From an uncultured Pelagibacteraceae bacterium (GTDB lineage: Bacteria; Pseudomonadota; Alphaproteobacteria; Pelagibacterales; Pelagibacteraceae): DNA of 64,000 bases. This document shows, piece by piece, positions 34,809 to 42,944 of the stretch. A program made the translations under genes and the position numbers. The number at the start of each line of letters is the position of its first letter. Within the stretch, counting starts at the first letter, position 1. The stretch lies in NCBI GenBank assembly GCA_902610515.1, contig CACLVZ010000005.1, positions 56,461 to 120,460 of the forward strand. The letters run 5' to 3'. The notes under the pieces were generated by a model that had not been told where the DNA came from, made no database searches, and saw nothing but the letters and a program-made list of their open reading frames with translations.

Positions 34809-35540
34809 ATGTCAAAAATAATTGAACTCAAAAATGTAAATAAATGGTTTGATAAGTTTCAAGTTTTAAAGGACATAAATCTTGAAGTTGGCCCACAAGA
34901 AAAAATTGTTATATGCGGGCCATCTGGATCAGGTAAGTCAACGCTAATTAGGTGTGTCAATAGATTAGAAGAACACCAAGAGGGAAATATTATTGTTGAT
35001 GGCACAGAACTTTCTGAAAGTACAAAAAATATTGAAAAAATAAGAGCTGAAGTTGGAATGGTATTTCAACAATTTAATTTATTCCCTCACTTATCAATTT
35101 TAGATAACTGTTCACTTGCTCCTATTTGGGTTAAAAAACTCCCAAAAAAACAAGCTGAAGAAATAGCAATGAATAATTTAAAACGAGTTCAAATTGATGA
35201 TCAGGCATTAAAATTTCCTGGTCAACTTTCTGGAGGTCAACAACAAAGAGCTGCAATAGCCAGAGCACTTTGCATGGAGCCAAAAATAATGTTATTTGAT
35301 GAACCCACGTCAGCTTTAGATCCAGAGATGATCAAAGAAGTTTTAGACGTAATGGTTGATTTAGCAAAAGGCGGAATGACAATGATAGTTGTAACGCACG
35401 AAATGGGATTCGCAAAAGAAGTTGCTGACTATATGATTTTTATGGACGAAGGTAAAATAGTAGAAAGAGCTAAAACAAAAGAATTCTTTGAAAGTCCGAA
35501 ATCTGAGAGAACTAAATTATTTTTAAGTCAGATTTTATAG
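34809..35540 (+). CDS. aapP: General L-amino acid ABC ATPase AapP
   Basis: The 243-residue polar amino acid ATPase shows Walker [23 protein letters not shown], the Q-loop QQFNLFPHL, signature [15 protein letters not shown], Walker [16 protein letters not shown] and switch [13 protein letters not shown]. It energises AapQM. Its final 6 bases overlap the convergent cysteine synthase gene, so the operon ends here; I see no strong hairpin after it. Confidence 0.96.
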   Translation: MSKIIELKNVNKWFDKFQVLKDINLEVGPQEKIVICGPSGSGKSTLIRCVNRLEEHQEGNIIVDGTELSESTKNIEKIRAEVGMVFQQFNLFPHLSILDNCSLAPIWVKKLPKKQAEEIAMNNLKRVQIDDQALKFPGQLSGGQQQRAAIARALCMEPKIMLFDEPTSALDPEMIKEVLDVMVDLAKGGMTMIVVTHEMGFAKEVADYMIFMDEGKIVERAKTKEFFESPKSERTKLFLSQIL

Positions 35541-36530
35541 CCATTTAGGAATAGGTAAATTTTTACTTTTTAAAAAACTTTTATTAAAAATTTTACTAGC
35601 GTATCTTTTACCATGATCGCATAAAATCGTTACAATTGTTTTTCCAGGGCCCATTTTTTTTGCAAGCTTTATCGCTCCAGCAATATTTATTCCAGAAGAT
35701 CCACCTAAAACAATTTTTTGTTTTTCTATTAAATCAAATACAATATTTAAAGCCTCAGTATCATTTGTTTGAAATGCATCATCTACTAATGCTTTTTCAA
35801 AATTCTTTGTTATTCTTGCCGTTCCAATTCCTTCTGTTATAGAATTTCCATCACTCTGTAATTTGTTTGAATGAATATAAGAATATAAAGATGAACCCAT
35901 AGGATCAGATAAAGCAATTTTAATATTTTTATTTTTATTTTTGAGGCCTATCGAAACACCTGCTAAAGTACCTCCAGTCCCCACTGCACAGGTAAAAGCG
36001 TCCACTGAACCAGCAGTTTGACTCCATATTTCCTCTGCAGTAGTTTTAATATGAGCTTCAGTATTAATTATATTATCAAATTGATTTGCCCAAAATACAC
36101 CATTTTTATTTTTTTTACCTAATTCTTCCGCGATTTGTTTTGATTGTTTGATATAGTTTTTAGGATTAGAATATGGCACAGCATCTACCTCGATTAATTC
36201 TGCTCCAAGTTTTTTTAAAGTTTCTTTTTTTTCAGTTGACTGTGTATTTGGAATTACTATTTTTAAATTAATTTCATATTCTTTACAAACTATTGCTAAA
36301 CCTATACCAGTATTCCCAGCGGTTCCTTCAACTATCGTGCCACCTCTAGTAATCAATTTTTTTTTTAAAGCATCTTGTACAATATACAGTGCAGCTCTAT
36401 CTTTAACAGACTCACCAGGATTAAAGTACTCCGCTTTTCCATAAATATTGCAACCTGTTAATTCTGAGGCTTGTTTTAATCTTACTAATGGTGTATTTCC
36501 AATTTGCGATATAACGGAATTAGTATCCAT
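35535..36530 (-). CDS. cysK: Cysteine synthase (PLP-dependent)
   Basis: A 331-residue fold-type II PLP enzyme. [15 protein letters not shown] carries the PLP lysine, [15 protein letters not shown] is the substrate-binding loop, and [15 protein letters not shown] is the phosphate-binding GTGGT loop. It makes cysteine from O-acetylserine and sulfide, or an equivalent acceptor. The family is large: cystathionine beta-synthase and O-phosphoserine enzymes share these motifs, but [10 protein letters not shown] and the length favour CysK of the alphaproteobacterial type. It is divergent from the next secreted protein gene, with the two starts 13 bases apart, and overlaps aapP at its end. Confidence 0.88.
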   Translation of the reverse strand: MDTNSVISQIGNTPLVRLKQASELTGCNIYGKAEYFNPGESVKDRAALYIVQDALKKKLITRGGTIVEGTAGNTGIGLAIVCKEYEINLKIVIPNTQSTEKKETLKKLGAELIEVDAVPYSNPKNYIKQSKQIAEELGKKNKNGVFWANQFDNIINTEAHIKTTAEEIWSQTAGSVDAFTCAVGTGGTLAGVSIGLKNKNKNIKIALSDPMGSSLYSYIHSNKLQSDGNSITEGIGTARITKNFEKALVDDAFQTNDTEALNIVFDLIEKQKIVLGGSSGINIAGAIKLAKKMGPGKTIVTILCDHGKRYASKIFNKSFLKSKNLPIPKWL

Positions 36531-36542
36531 AACATTAAATAT

Positions 36543-37226
36543 ATGAAAAAATTTTTACTTTCAATTGCTTTAATTTTATTCTTAATCCAAGAAAATTACG
36601 CGCACGTAGACCATTACTCTAAATATGATTATTTAGAATATGAATTATTTAGAAACGATAAATCTATTGGTTACCACAAGTATAAATTTAAGAGAAAAGG
36701 GGATAATTTAACTATAGATAATGAAGTTTTTTTCAAAATAAGAAAGTTTGGTGTTGATCTATACAAATACAGCGCCAAAGGCGTAGAAAAATATGAAAAG
36801 GGAGTTTTTACGGGATTTAATTCTGAAACCAATCAAAACAAAAAAGAAAAATACGTAAACATAGAAGTTGATCCAAACGATAAAAATTTGATTATTGATG
36901 GGTCATCTTTCAAAGGAAAAGTTGATAAAGACATGATAATTGGGACTTGGTGGAATCATGAAATTGTACAAAAAAAAGCACAAATTAGCGCTGTTTCAGG
37001 AAGAATAATTGAGCAAAAAGTTGAATTTAAGGGTAAAGAGGAAATAAAAATAGATGATAAAGTTTATAAAACTTTACGTTTTAATTTTAGCTCTTCAGAT
37101 CCAAGTCTTTCCAAAGATAAAAAACTTAACACTGATATATGGTATGAGGAGGAAACATATCTTTGGGTAAAAGCTGCTTTTGATAAAACTGGTTATTGGG
37201 AATATAGGCTTAAAAAAGTAAAATAA
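36543..37226 (+). CDS. Secreted DUF6134-like protein
   Basis: The start is taken at ATG 36543, which opens a good signal peptide (MKKFLLSIALILFLIQENYA). The mature protein of about 205 residues is beta-rich, with alternating hydrophobic and charged residues (LEYELFRNDKSIGYHKYKFKR, VDLYKYSAKGVEKYEKG), and ends with TDIWYEEETYLWVKAAFDK-like strands. This matches a family of periplasmic beta-barrel-like proteins annotated as DUF6134. The function is unknown; the fold resembles lipocalin-like or outer-membrane-associated proteins. It is divergent from cysK and has no operon partner. Confidence 0.7.
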   Translation: MKKFLLSIALILFLIQENYAHVDHYSKYDYLEYELFRNDKSIGYHKYKFKRKGDNLTIDNEVFFKIRKFGVDLYKYSAKGVEKYEKGVFTGFNSETNQNKKEKYVNIEVDPNDKNLIIDGSSFKGKVDKDMIIGTWWNHEIVQKKAQISAVSGRIIEQKVEFKGKEEIKIDDKVYKTLRFNFSSSDPSLSKDKKLNTDIWYEEETYLWVKAAFDKTGYWEYRLKKVK

Positions 37227-37286
37227 GTAAATTTTAACACTTCATTTTTTGGAATTAGTCAATACCAAATATATGATTTTTTAGCA

Positions 37287-37363
37287 TTTTAGACCCCCTA
37301 AAAAAAAAATTTTATGTATTGCCAAAGAGTTCATTTTGAGGTTTTATAATTAAAAATTTAGGG
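37287..37363 (+). promoter_or_regulatory. Leader with competing pairings before the XRE gene
   Basis: TTTTAG (37287-37292) and CTAAAA (37298-37303) can form a small hairpin with loop ACCCC. Alternatively, CCCTAAA (37296-37302) is the exact complement of TTTAGGG (37357-37363), which contains part of the ribosome-binding site of the following gene. The two pairings exclude each other. The stems are short and A/T-rich, so this is only suggestive. Confidence 0.25.
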
Positions 37364-37369
37364 AGTTCA

Positions 37370-37735
37370 ATGGAAGAAAATTTCAATATTCATTTAGGAA
37401 AAAAATTAAGAATGCGAAGACTATCATTAGGACTTACTCAAACCAAAGTAGCACAAGCTATAAATGTCACCTTTCAACAAATACAAAAATATGAAAAAGG
37501 CACTAACGGTGTCAGCTCAAACAGATTAATGCAATTATCTCAATTTTTAAAAGTGCCGATTATTTACTTTTTTGAAGATTTTAAAGAATTTAAGGATGCA
37601 AGTTCAGGCGAAAACATTCATGAAGATTTAAATTATTCTTTTTTAAGTAGAACATTTTCATCACTATCCAAAACACAAAAAGAAAAAATTTTACAAATAT
37701 TAAACAATACTTCTAAGTTTGAAAAAGTTGGTTAG
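37370..37735 (+). CDS. XRE-family helix-turn-helix regulator
   Basis: A 121-residue protein whose first 70 residues form a Cro/CI helix-turn-helix: LRMRRLSLGLTQTKVAQAIN, then VTFQQIQKYEKGTNGVSSNR, then LMQLSQFLKVPIIYFFED. The remainder is polar, and its C-terminal helix may help dimerisation. Single-domain regulators of this type are frequent in alphaproteobacteria, including SAR11, where few regulators remain. The targets are unknown. A 143-base leader with possible secondary structure precedes it. Its stop is one base from the 3' end of tRNA-Asn on the other strand. Confidence 0.88.
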   Translation: MEENFNIHLGKKLRMRRLSLGLTQTKVAQAINVTFQQIQKYEKGTNGVSSNRLMQLSQFLKVPIIYFFEDFKEFKDASSGENIHEDLNYSFLSRTFSSLSKTQKEKILQILNNTSKFEKVG

Positions 37736-37736
37736 T

Positions 37737-37812
37737 TGGCTCCTCGGGCAGGACTCGAACCTGCGACCAATTGATTAACAGTCAACTGCTCTACCAACTG
37801 AGCTACCGAGGA
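37737..37812 (-). tRNA. tRNA-Asn (anticodon GTT)
   Basis: 76 bases on the minus strand with encoded CCA (37737-37739). The acceptor stem TCCTCGG / CCGAGGA, anticodon loop CTGTTAA (anticodon GTT) and T arm GCAGG-TTCGAGT-CCTGC are all canonical. Confidence 0.97.
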
Positions 37813-37860
37813 ATAAAAGCGAACATACTTTTTTTAATAAAATAAAACAACGTTTTTTTT

Positions 37861-37934
37861 TGGAGGCCACGCCCAGAATCGAACTGGGATAAAAGGATTT
37901 GCAATCCTCTGCGTAACCATTCCGCCACGTGGCC
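37861..37934 (-). tRNA. tRNA-Cys (anticodon GCA)
   Basis: 74 bases on the minus strand with encoded CCA (37861-37863). The acceptor stem GGCCACG / CGTGGCC, anticodon loop TTGCAAA (anticodon GCA) and T arm CCCAG-TTCGATT-CTGGG are canonical. It lies 48 bases upstream of tRNA-Asn on the same strand, so the two are probably cotranscribed. Confidence 0.97.
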
Positions 37935-37962
37935 AATTTTATAGAAAAAAACATAATACTCA

Positions 37963-39018
37963 TCATGTTTTTAATCTTTTTTTATTATTATCGAATAAAT
38001 ATAGCTTATTTTTTGGTAAGTAAATTGTAATTTTTTTATCTTTTACATTTTTACTACTTTTTATTCTAAATTCTTCATTATTTAAATAAGTATATATGAT
38101 TTTTTCCGAACCTAAATTTTCAACAAGATCAATACTTATTTGCAATACAATTTCACTTTTATTTTCAAATGAAATATCCTCTGGTCTAATTCCTACGTAT
38201 AGGCCATTTTCAAAATTTACATTTTCAAATTTAATTTCTTGATTGAATAATTTAAATGTATTTTTATTTAAAATATTCTCTTTTTGAATTTTCAAAATAT
38301 TCATTTTAGGGTTTCCTATAAATTCAGCTACAAAAATATTATTTGGGTTATTGTAGATATCTTCTGGACTTCCAAATTGTTCAATTTTTCCTTTATTCAT
38401 AATTACAATTTTATCTGCTAAAGTCATAGCTTCAATTTGATCATGAGTTACGTAAACAATGTTACTTTTTAATCTTTTGTGTAGTTTTGAAATTTCAACT
38501 CTCATCTCCGATCTTAAAGCTGCATCTAGATTAGAAAGTGGTTCGTCAAATAAAAATAATTTAGGATTTCTAGTAATAGCTCTTCCAATAGCAACTCGCT
38601 GTCTTTGCCCACCTGATAGTTCTTTAGGTCTTCGATCTAATAGTTCCTCTATTTTTAGAATTTTAGAGGCTTCAATTACTTTATCTTTAATTTGATTTTT
38701 TGAAATTTTTTCAGATTTTAACCCAAAAGAGATATTTTGAAAAACGTTCATATGGGGATACAAAGCATAAGACTGAAAAACCATTGCAATTTGTCTTTTC
38801 GACGGAAGCAAATCATTTAAGAGATTGTCTTCTAAAAGTATTTTTCCATTATCTATTTTTTCTAACCCAGCTATCATTCTGAGTAGTGTAGATTTTCCGC
38901 AACCAGATGGACCTAACAATACTATAAATTTCCCTTTTTCAACCTCTAGGTTAAATTTACTAATTACATTGTTTTCACCAAAGGATTTATCAATATCTTC
39001 AAATTTTAAAAAAGCCAT
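37963..39018 (-). CDS. Carbohydrate ABC transporter ATPase (MsmK/UgpC type)
   Basis: The 351-residue CUT1 ATPase has Walker A LLGPSGCGKSTLLRMIAGLE, Q-loop FQSYALYPHM, signature LSGGQRQRVAIGRAI, Walker B LFLFDEPLSNLDAAL and switch VTHDQIEAMTLAD. The C-terminal TOBE domain with GIRPEDI is present. It is transcribed away from the binding protein and permease genes across a 78-base divergent region, yet no other ATPase lies near them, so it most likely powers that transporter. MsmK-type ATPases can serve several transporters. Confidence 0.9.
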   Translation of the reverse strand: MAFLKFEDIDKSFGENNVISKFNLEVEKGKFIVLLGPSGCGKSTLLRMIAGLEKIDNGKILLEDNLLNDLLPSKRQIAMVFQSYALYPHMNVFQNISFGLKSEKISKNQIKDKVIEASKILKIEELLDRRPKELSGGQRQRVAIGRAITRNPKLFLFDEPLSNLDAALRSEMRVEISKLHKRLKSNIVYVTHDQIEAMTLADKIVIMNKGKIEQFGSPEDIYNNPNNIFVAEFIGNPKMNILKIQKENILNKNTFKLFNQEIKFENVNFENGLYVGIRPEDISFENKSEIVLQISIDLVENLGSEKIIYTYLNNEEFRIKSSKNVKDKKITIYLPKNKLYLFDNNKKRLKT

Positions 39019-39086
39019 AATGCGTATTTATCATAGAAAATTCATTATCTTATTGTTAAGCTTAAAACATTATTTAAATAATTAAT

Positions 39087-39092
39087 AGGAGG
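39087..39092 (+). promoter_or_regulatory. Strong ribosome-binding site of the carbohydrate-binding protein gene
   Basis: A full AGGAGG sits 4 bases before the ATG at 39097. Most genes in the window have weak or no Shine-Dalgarno sequences, so this marks a highly translated gene and fixes the start. Confidence 0.75.
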
Positions 39093-39096
39093 AAAA

Positions 39097-40419
39097 ATGA
39101 GAAAAGTAATAGCCTTCATTTTTGCACTAACTTTTTTAACTTCTAATAGTTTTGCAGACATCACTTTTTGGACTACAGAAGTTCAACCAGCAAGAATGGA
39201 AAAACAAATGGAAATGGCTAAATCATTTGAGTCTAAAACTGGAATAAAAGTTGAAGTAATACCAGTAGAGGAAAAAGACTTGGGGTCTAGAGCTACTGCT
39301 GCTGCAGCTGCAGGAAATCTGCCAGATGTGATTTATCACACGCTTCAATATGTTTTACCTTGGGCAGAAGCTGGAATACTAGATGTAAATGCTAACAATG
39401 ATGTAGTTAAAAGTTTAGGAAAAAATACTTTTGCGCCAGGAGCATTAAACATGGCAAAAAAGGGTGGAAAAATTGCTGCTGTGCCAGTCGATGGATGGAC
39501 ACAAATGGTAGTTTATAGAAAGGACTTATTCAAACAAGCAGGTCTTGAACCACCGACGAGTTATGAAAATATAACTAAAGCTGTAAAAGTTCTTTCAAGT
39601 GGAGATATGTTTGGATTTGTAGCCGCAACTAAAACTGACGAAAACTTTATGAGCCAAGTTCTTGAACATGTTCTTTTAGCAAATGGTGTTAACTTTGTTA
39701 AAAAAGGCGGAACAAAAAAACAAGGAAAAGCCCTGAAAAACTCTTTAGAGTTTTATAAAGTTATAGCTAAAGCGAGTCCCCCAGGTGAATTATTCTGGAA
39801 ACAATCTAGAGAGTTATACTTTGCTGGCAAAACGCCAATGATAATTTGGTCACCGTTTATAATGGATGAACTAGCTGGACTAAGAGATTCAGCTCCACCA
39901 ACAATAAACAGCGATCCAACATCACCTGAACTTGCCTCTAAAACTGGTTTCATAACGAATTTTAGTGGACCAAATAATAAGAAGGGTGCTGCATGGGCAG
40001 ATGTAAGATATTTCGGTATTACAGCTGATGCAGATACTGATGAAGCTAAAAAGTTTGTTGAGTATTCTATGGACGAAGGTTATACAAGTACGTTAGCAAT
40101 CGCTCCAGAGGGTAAATTTCCTGTAAGAAGAGGAAATTCTTCAGACTCTGCAGCGTTTACAAAAGCTTGGAGTAAATTACCGGTTGGTGTAGATAGAAAA
40201 AAACCATTAACTGAACTTTATTCACCTGATGTAATCAATAACATTGTTGCTGGATTAGATACTGCAAACAGATGGGGTGTAAAAGAAGGGGAGCTTTCTA
40301 GAGCATCAAAAATAATCAATGCCCAATTCTTGAATAGAATTACAAGAGAATACATTGATGACCAGATAACTGTTGACGAGGCAGTTAAAAAAATTAACGC
40401 AGAATTAGCAAAATTCTAG
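39097..40419 (+). CDS. Carbohydrate ABC transporter binding protein
   Basis: The 440-residue periplasmic protein has a signal peptide (MRKVIAFIFALTFLTSNSFA). It is a family-1 (CUT1) solute-binding protein: ITFWTTEVQPARMEKQMEMA at the mature N-terminus, then LPDVIYHTLQYVLPWAEAGIL, then PVDGWTQMVVYRKDLF, and later PEGKFPVRRGNSSD. The ligand is probably an oligosaccharide, a glycosyl-glycerate or a related compatible solute, judging from the permease and the downstream GH63-like hydrolase; this is inference. A long perfect hairpin separates it from the permease genes. Confidence 0.88.
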   Translation: MRKVIAFIFALTFLTSNSFADITFWTTEVQPARMEKQMEMAKSFESKTGIKVEVIPVEEKDLGSRATAAAAAGNLPDVIYHTLQYVLPWAEAGILDVNANNDVVKSLGKNTFAPGALNMAKKGGKIAAVPVDGWTQMVVYRKDLFKQAGLEPPTSYENITKAVKVLSSGDMFGFVAATKTDENFMSQVLEHVLLANGVNFVKKGGTKKQGKALKNSLEFYKVIAKASPPGELFWKQSRELYFAGKTPMIIWSPFIMDELAGLRDSAPPTINSDPTSPELASKTGFITNFSGPNNKKGAAWADVRYFGITADADTDEAKKFVEYSMDEGYTSTLAIAPEGKFPVRRGNSSDSAAFTKAWSKLPVGVDRKKPLTELYSPDVINNIVAGLDTANRWGVKEGELSRASKIINAQFLNRITREYIDDQITVDEAVKKINAELAKF

Positions 40420-40431
40420 CAAATTTATTTC

Positions 40432-40466
40432 TTAAAAGCGGATAATAGGTTATTATCCGCTTTTAA
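40432..40466 (+). terminator. Long perfect hairpin between binding protein and permease genes
   Basis: TTAAAAGCGGATAATA (40432-40447) and TATTATCCGCTTTTAA (40451-40466) are perfect 16-base arms around a GGT loop, ending one base before the permease ATG at 40467. As a terminator it lacks a long T tail after the stem (TTTT is inside it). It may act as an attenuator, an RNA-decay block, or a translation control over the permease start, which it directly abuts. Confidence 0.7.
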
Positions 40467-41726
40467 ATGAGTTCCACGTTATCAAAAATAGAAAAAAGGA
40501 CTGCATATACACTTCTTTTACCTGCTGTATGTCTGGTATTTGCAATTATTTTATTTCCAATTTTTGCAAACGTATGGATTAGCTTCAAAGAAGTTGGACT
40601 TAAGGATATAAGAATTCCCGAGCCTAGGGCAAAAAAAATTGTAAAAAATATACAAGATAGCAATTCTGAATTGAAAATTATCTATAAATTAAGAAATAGT
40701 TCTTTAATCCAAGATATTAGAGAGGTTAGATTTTCAGATAAATTACCTAAAAACGTTGAACCGGTTAATTTGGATAAAAGATGCGAATTCAAGTCACAAA
40801 AAGTTAAATGTTTTTTTGGAGATTGGGAAGCAGGTTATCGTGAAAATTTTGAAATTTTTGTAAAAGAAGTAAACAACAATGCTATTAATAAAAATAATGT
40901 AAAATCTTATAATCCAGGTTTAAATGGAAAATCAAATAATATTTTATTGACCACAGATTTTACTCTTAAAAATTTTAAAAATGTTTTCATAAATAATAAT
41001 TTTTTTGAGCTTTTAATGACGACTTTTTACTTTACTTTTTTTGGAACACTTGGAGCTATTTTATTTGGCATATTCGCCGCCCAACTTGTAAATCAAAAAT
41101 TTTATGGGAGAACTTTTATGCGAAGTATACTGCTTTTTCCCTATGTAGGACCTGTGGTTGCTTTGGCTTATACTTGGACTTTACTCTTAGATCCAAATAG
41201 CGGCACAATAAATTCTCTTCTAGTTAATTACGGAGTCATTGAAAAACCTATAAATTTACTTGGACAAAAGTATTTAATTATTAATATTTTAGGATTTGAG
41301 TTAAAACTTAGATTAGCATTAACTACGGTTATATTTTTTGAGATTTGGCGATATTTCCCTTTAGCCTTTTTATTTATATTGGCTAGACTACAAGCTATTC
41401 CTAAAGATCTTTATGAGGCAGCGGATGTAGATGGTGCTGGGCCATTTAGAAAATTCTTTTATATTACTCTTCCACAAATTACAGCGATTTTATCAATATT
41501 ATTCATGATTAGATTTATTTGGAACTTTAATAAATTTGAAGATATATTTTTATTAACAGGCGGTGCTTCGGGTACTTTAACGTTACCAATAAGTGTGTAC
41601 CAACAAGGATTTGCAATATCAAATATTGGCATGGGCTCAGCAGTTTCAATAGTAATCGTATTATTATTAATAACTTTTATGATTATTTATTTCAAATTAA
41701 TTGGAAAAAAGGCAAATGAAATTTAA
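40467..41726 (+). CDS. Carbohydrate ABC permease (MalF-like) with periplasmic insert
   Basis: A 419-residue CUT1 permease. Membrane segment 1 lies at about residues 14-36, and the second begins only at about residue 178. Between them is a roughly 140-residue polar region, much longer than in ordinary CUT1 permeases; it contains a Cys pair (DKRCEFKSQKVKCFF) that could form a periplasmic disulfide. The EAA loop DLYEAADVDGAGPFRKFFYITLP lies near residue 313, followed by LLTGGASGTLTLPI. MalF of E. coli also has a large second periplasmic loop, but placed elsewhere. The ATG abuts the hairpin, and the end overlaps the next permease by 11 bases. Confidence 0.88.
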   Translation: MSSTLSKIEKRTAYTLLLPAVCLVFAIILFPIFANVWISFKEVGLKDIRIPEPRAKKIVKNIQDSNSELKIIYKLRNSSLIQDIREVRFSDKLPKNVEPVNLDKRCEFKSQKVKCFFGDWEAGYRENFEIFVKEVNNNAINKNNVKSYNPGLNGKSNNILLTTDFTLKNFKNVFINNNFFELLMTTFYFTFFGTLGAILFGIFAAQLVNQKFYGRTFMRSILLFPYVGPVVALAYTWTLLLDPNSGTINSLLVNYGVIEKPINLLGQKYLIINILGFELKLRLALTTVIFFEIWRYFPLAFLFILARLQAIPKDLYEAADVDGAGPFRKFFYITLPQITAILSILFMIRFIWNFNKFEDIFLLTGGASGTLTLPISVYQQGFAISNIGMGSAVSIVIVLLLITFMIIYFKLIGKKANEI

Positions 41727-42909
41727 ATCTTTGATAATAACTTTACTTGCATCATCAATTTTTCTTACAATAATAATTTGTATATGGAAAATATTGGCAA
41801 CTTTGCAAGGTCTAAGTTTTACAAGTCTTAACTTTAATCTAAATCTATTATTATCACTCGGGTTAGTTATAACTTGTATATTTATTGGAAAAAAGCTTAA
41901 TCATAACTTAAAAATTTTCATATTATCTTTATTATTTACAATTTTATATACATTTTTAAATGAAAACTCCCCTATGTGGTTTTCAGTGGGTATTTTTTTA
42001 CTAATTTTATTTTTTACAAACAAATTGAAAAAATATGATTTAAAATATTTAAATCAGGATTTTATATCTGAAAAAATTGTGTTCGAGTTTTTATCTTTAT
42101 TTGCAATAGTATTTTTTGCATTAGTTATATTGTTTCCTTTTTATATAATGTTTGTTACCAGCTTTAAAACGCAAACAGCTTTATTAATCAACCCGATTGA
42201 TCTAAGTATTGATTTTTCAAAAAATATTTTTGAGATATTTAAATCTTACTTTGTCATTTTCAAAACATATGATTTTGGTAGATATATACTTACAAGCTCG
42301 TATGTATCAGTTGGAACTGTTTTAATAACCTTATTATTTGCTATCCCTGCAGCGTACGCTGTTGCAAGATTAAATTTTTTTGGCAAGACCTTTCTTTCAA
42401 CATCAATATTAATAATTTATATGTTTCCAGCAATAGTATTAGTAATTCCTTTATACACTGTTTTTAGTCAACTAGGTTTGAGGAATTCCGTGGAGGGTTT
42501 ATTAATAGTTTACACAGCAACCACTTTACCAGTAGCCATCTATATGCTTCAGGGATACTTTAAAAGCATACCTAAAGAAATTGAAGAAGCGGGTCTTATA
42601 GATGGACAAAATTGGTTTGGAATAATTATTAAAATAATAATTCCTCTAAGCTTACCTGCTATCGCTTCAGTATCTCTATACGTATTTATGATAGCTTGGA
42701 ATGAGTTTTTATTTTCTCTTATGTTTTTGGATAATCCAAAAACATTCACATTATCTAGAGCAATAAATCATTTAACTGGTGATGCTGAAACACCACGGCA
42801 ATATCTGATGGCTGGATCTGTGCTAGTTACTTTACCAATACTTTTAATTTTCATATATTTTGAAAAATATTTAGTAAGCGGTTTAACAGCCGGAAGTGTT
42901 AAAGGATAA
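41716..42909 (+). CDS. Carbohydrate ABC permease (MalG-like) with extra N-terminal helices
   Basis: I prefer the ATG at 41716 to the TTG at 41701. The 397-residue protein has the MalG core in its last 270 residues: FYIMFVTSFKTQ, IPKEIEEAGLIDGQNWFGIIIKIIIPLSLPA (EAA loop near residue 288), and AWNEFLFSLMF. The first 130 residues are not usual: they hold about four additional hydrophobic segments before the core. They may be a fused small membrane subunit. It overlaps the MalF-like gene by 11 bases and shares one base with the glycoside hydrolase gene, so all are in one operon. Confidence 0.88.
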   Translation: MKFKSLIITLLASSIFLTIIICIWKILATLQGLSFTSLNFNLNLLLSLGLVITCIFIGKKLNHNLKIFILSLLFTILYTFLNENSPMWFSVGIFLLILFFTNKLKKYDLKYLNQDFISEKIVFEFLSLFAIVFFALVILFPFYIMFVTSFKTQTALLINPIDLSIDFSKNIFEIFKSYFVIFKTYDFGRYILTSSYVSVGTVLITLLFAIPAAYAVARLNFFGKTFLSTSILIIYMFPAIVLVIPLYTVFSQLGLRNSVEGLLIVYTATTLPVAIYMLQGYFKSIPKEIEEAGLIDGQNWFGIIIKIIIPLSLPAIASVSLYVFMIAWNEFLFSLMFLDNPKTFTLSRAINHLTGDAETPRQYLMAGSVLVTLPILLIFIYFEKYLVSGLTAGSVKG

Positions 42910-42944
42910 TGAATAGCTCAATTATAATGAATAGCTCAATTAAA
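42909..42944 (+). repeat. 18-base tandem duplication at the hydrolase start
   Basis: ATGAATAGCTCAATTATA is followed immediately by ATGAATAGCTCAATTAAA (one mismatch), producing two in-frame start codons and an N-terminal MNSSII-MNSSIK repeat. It looks like a recent slippage duplication, since one copy would be enough to start the gene. Confidence 0.85.
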
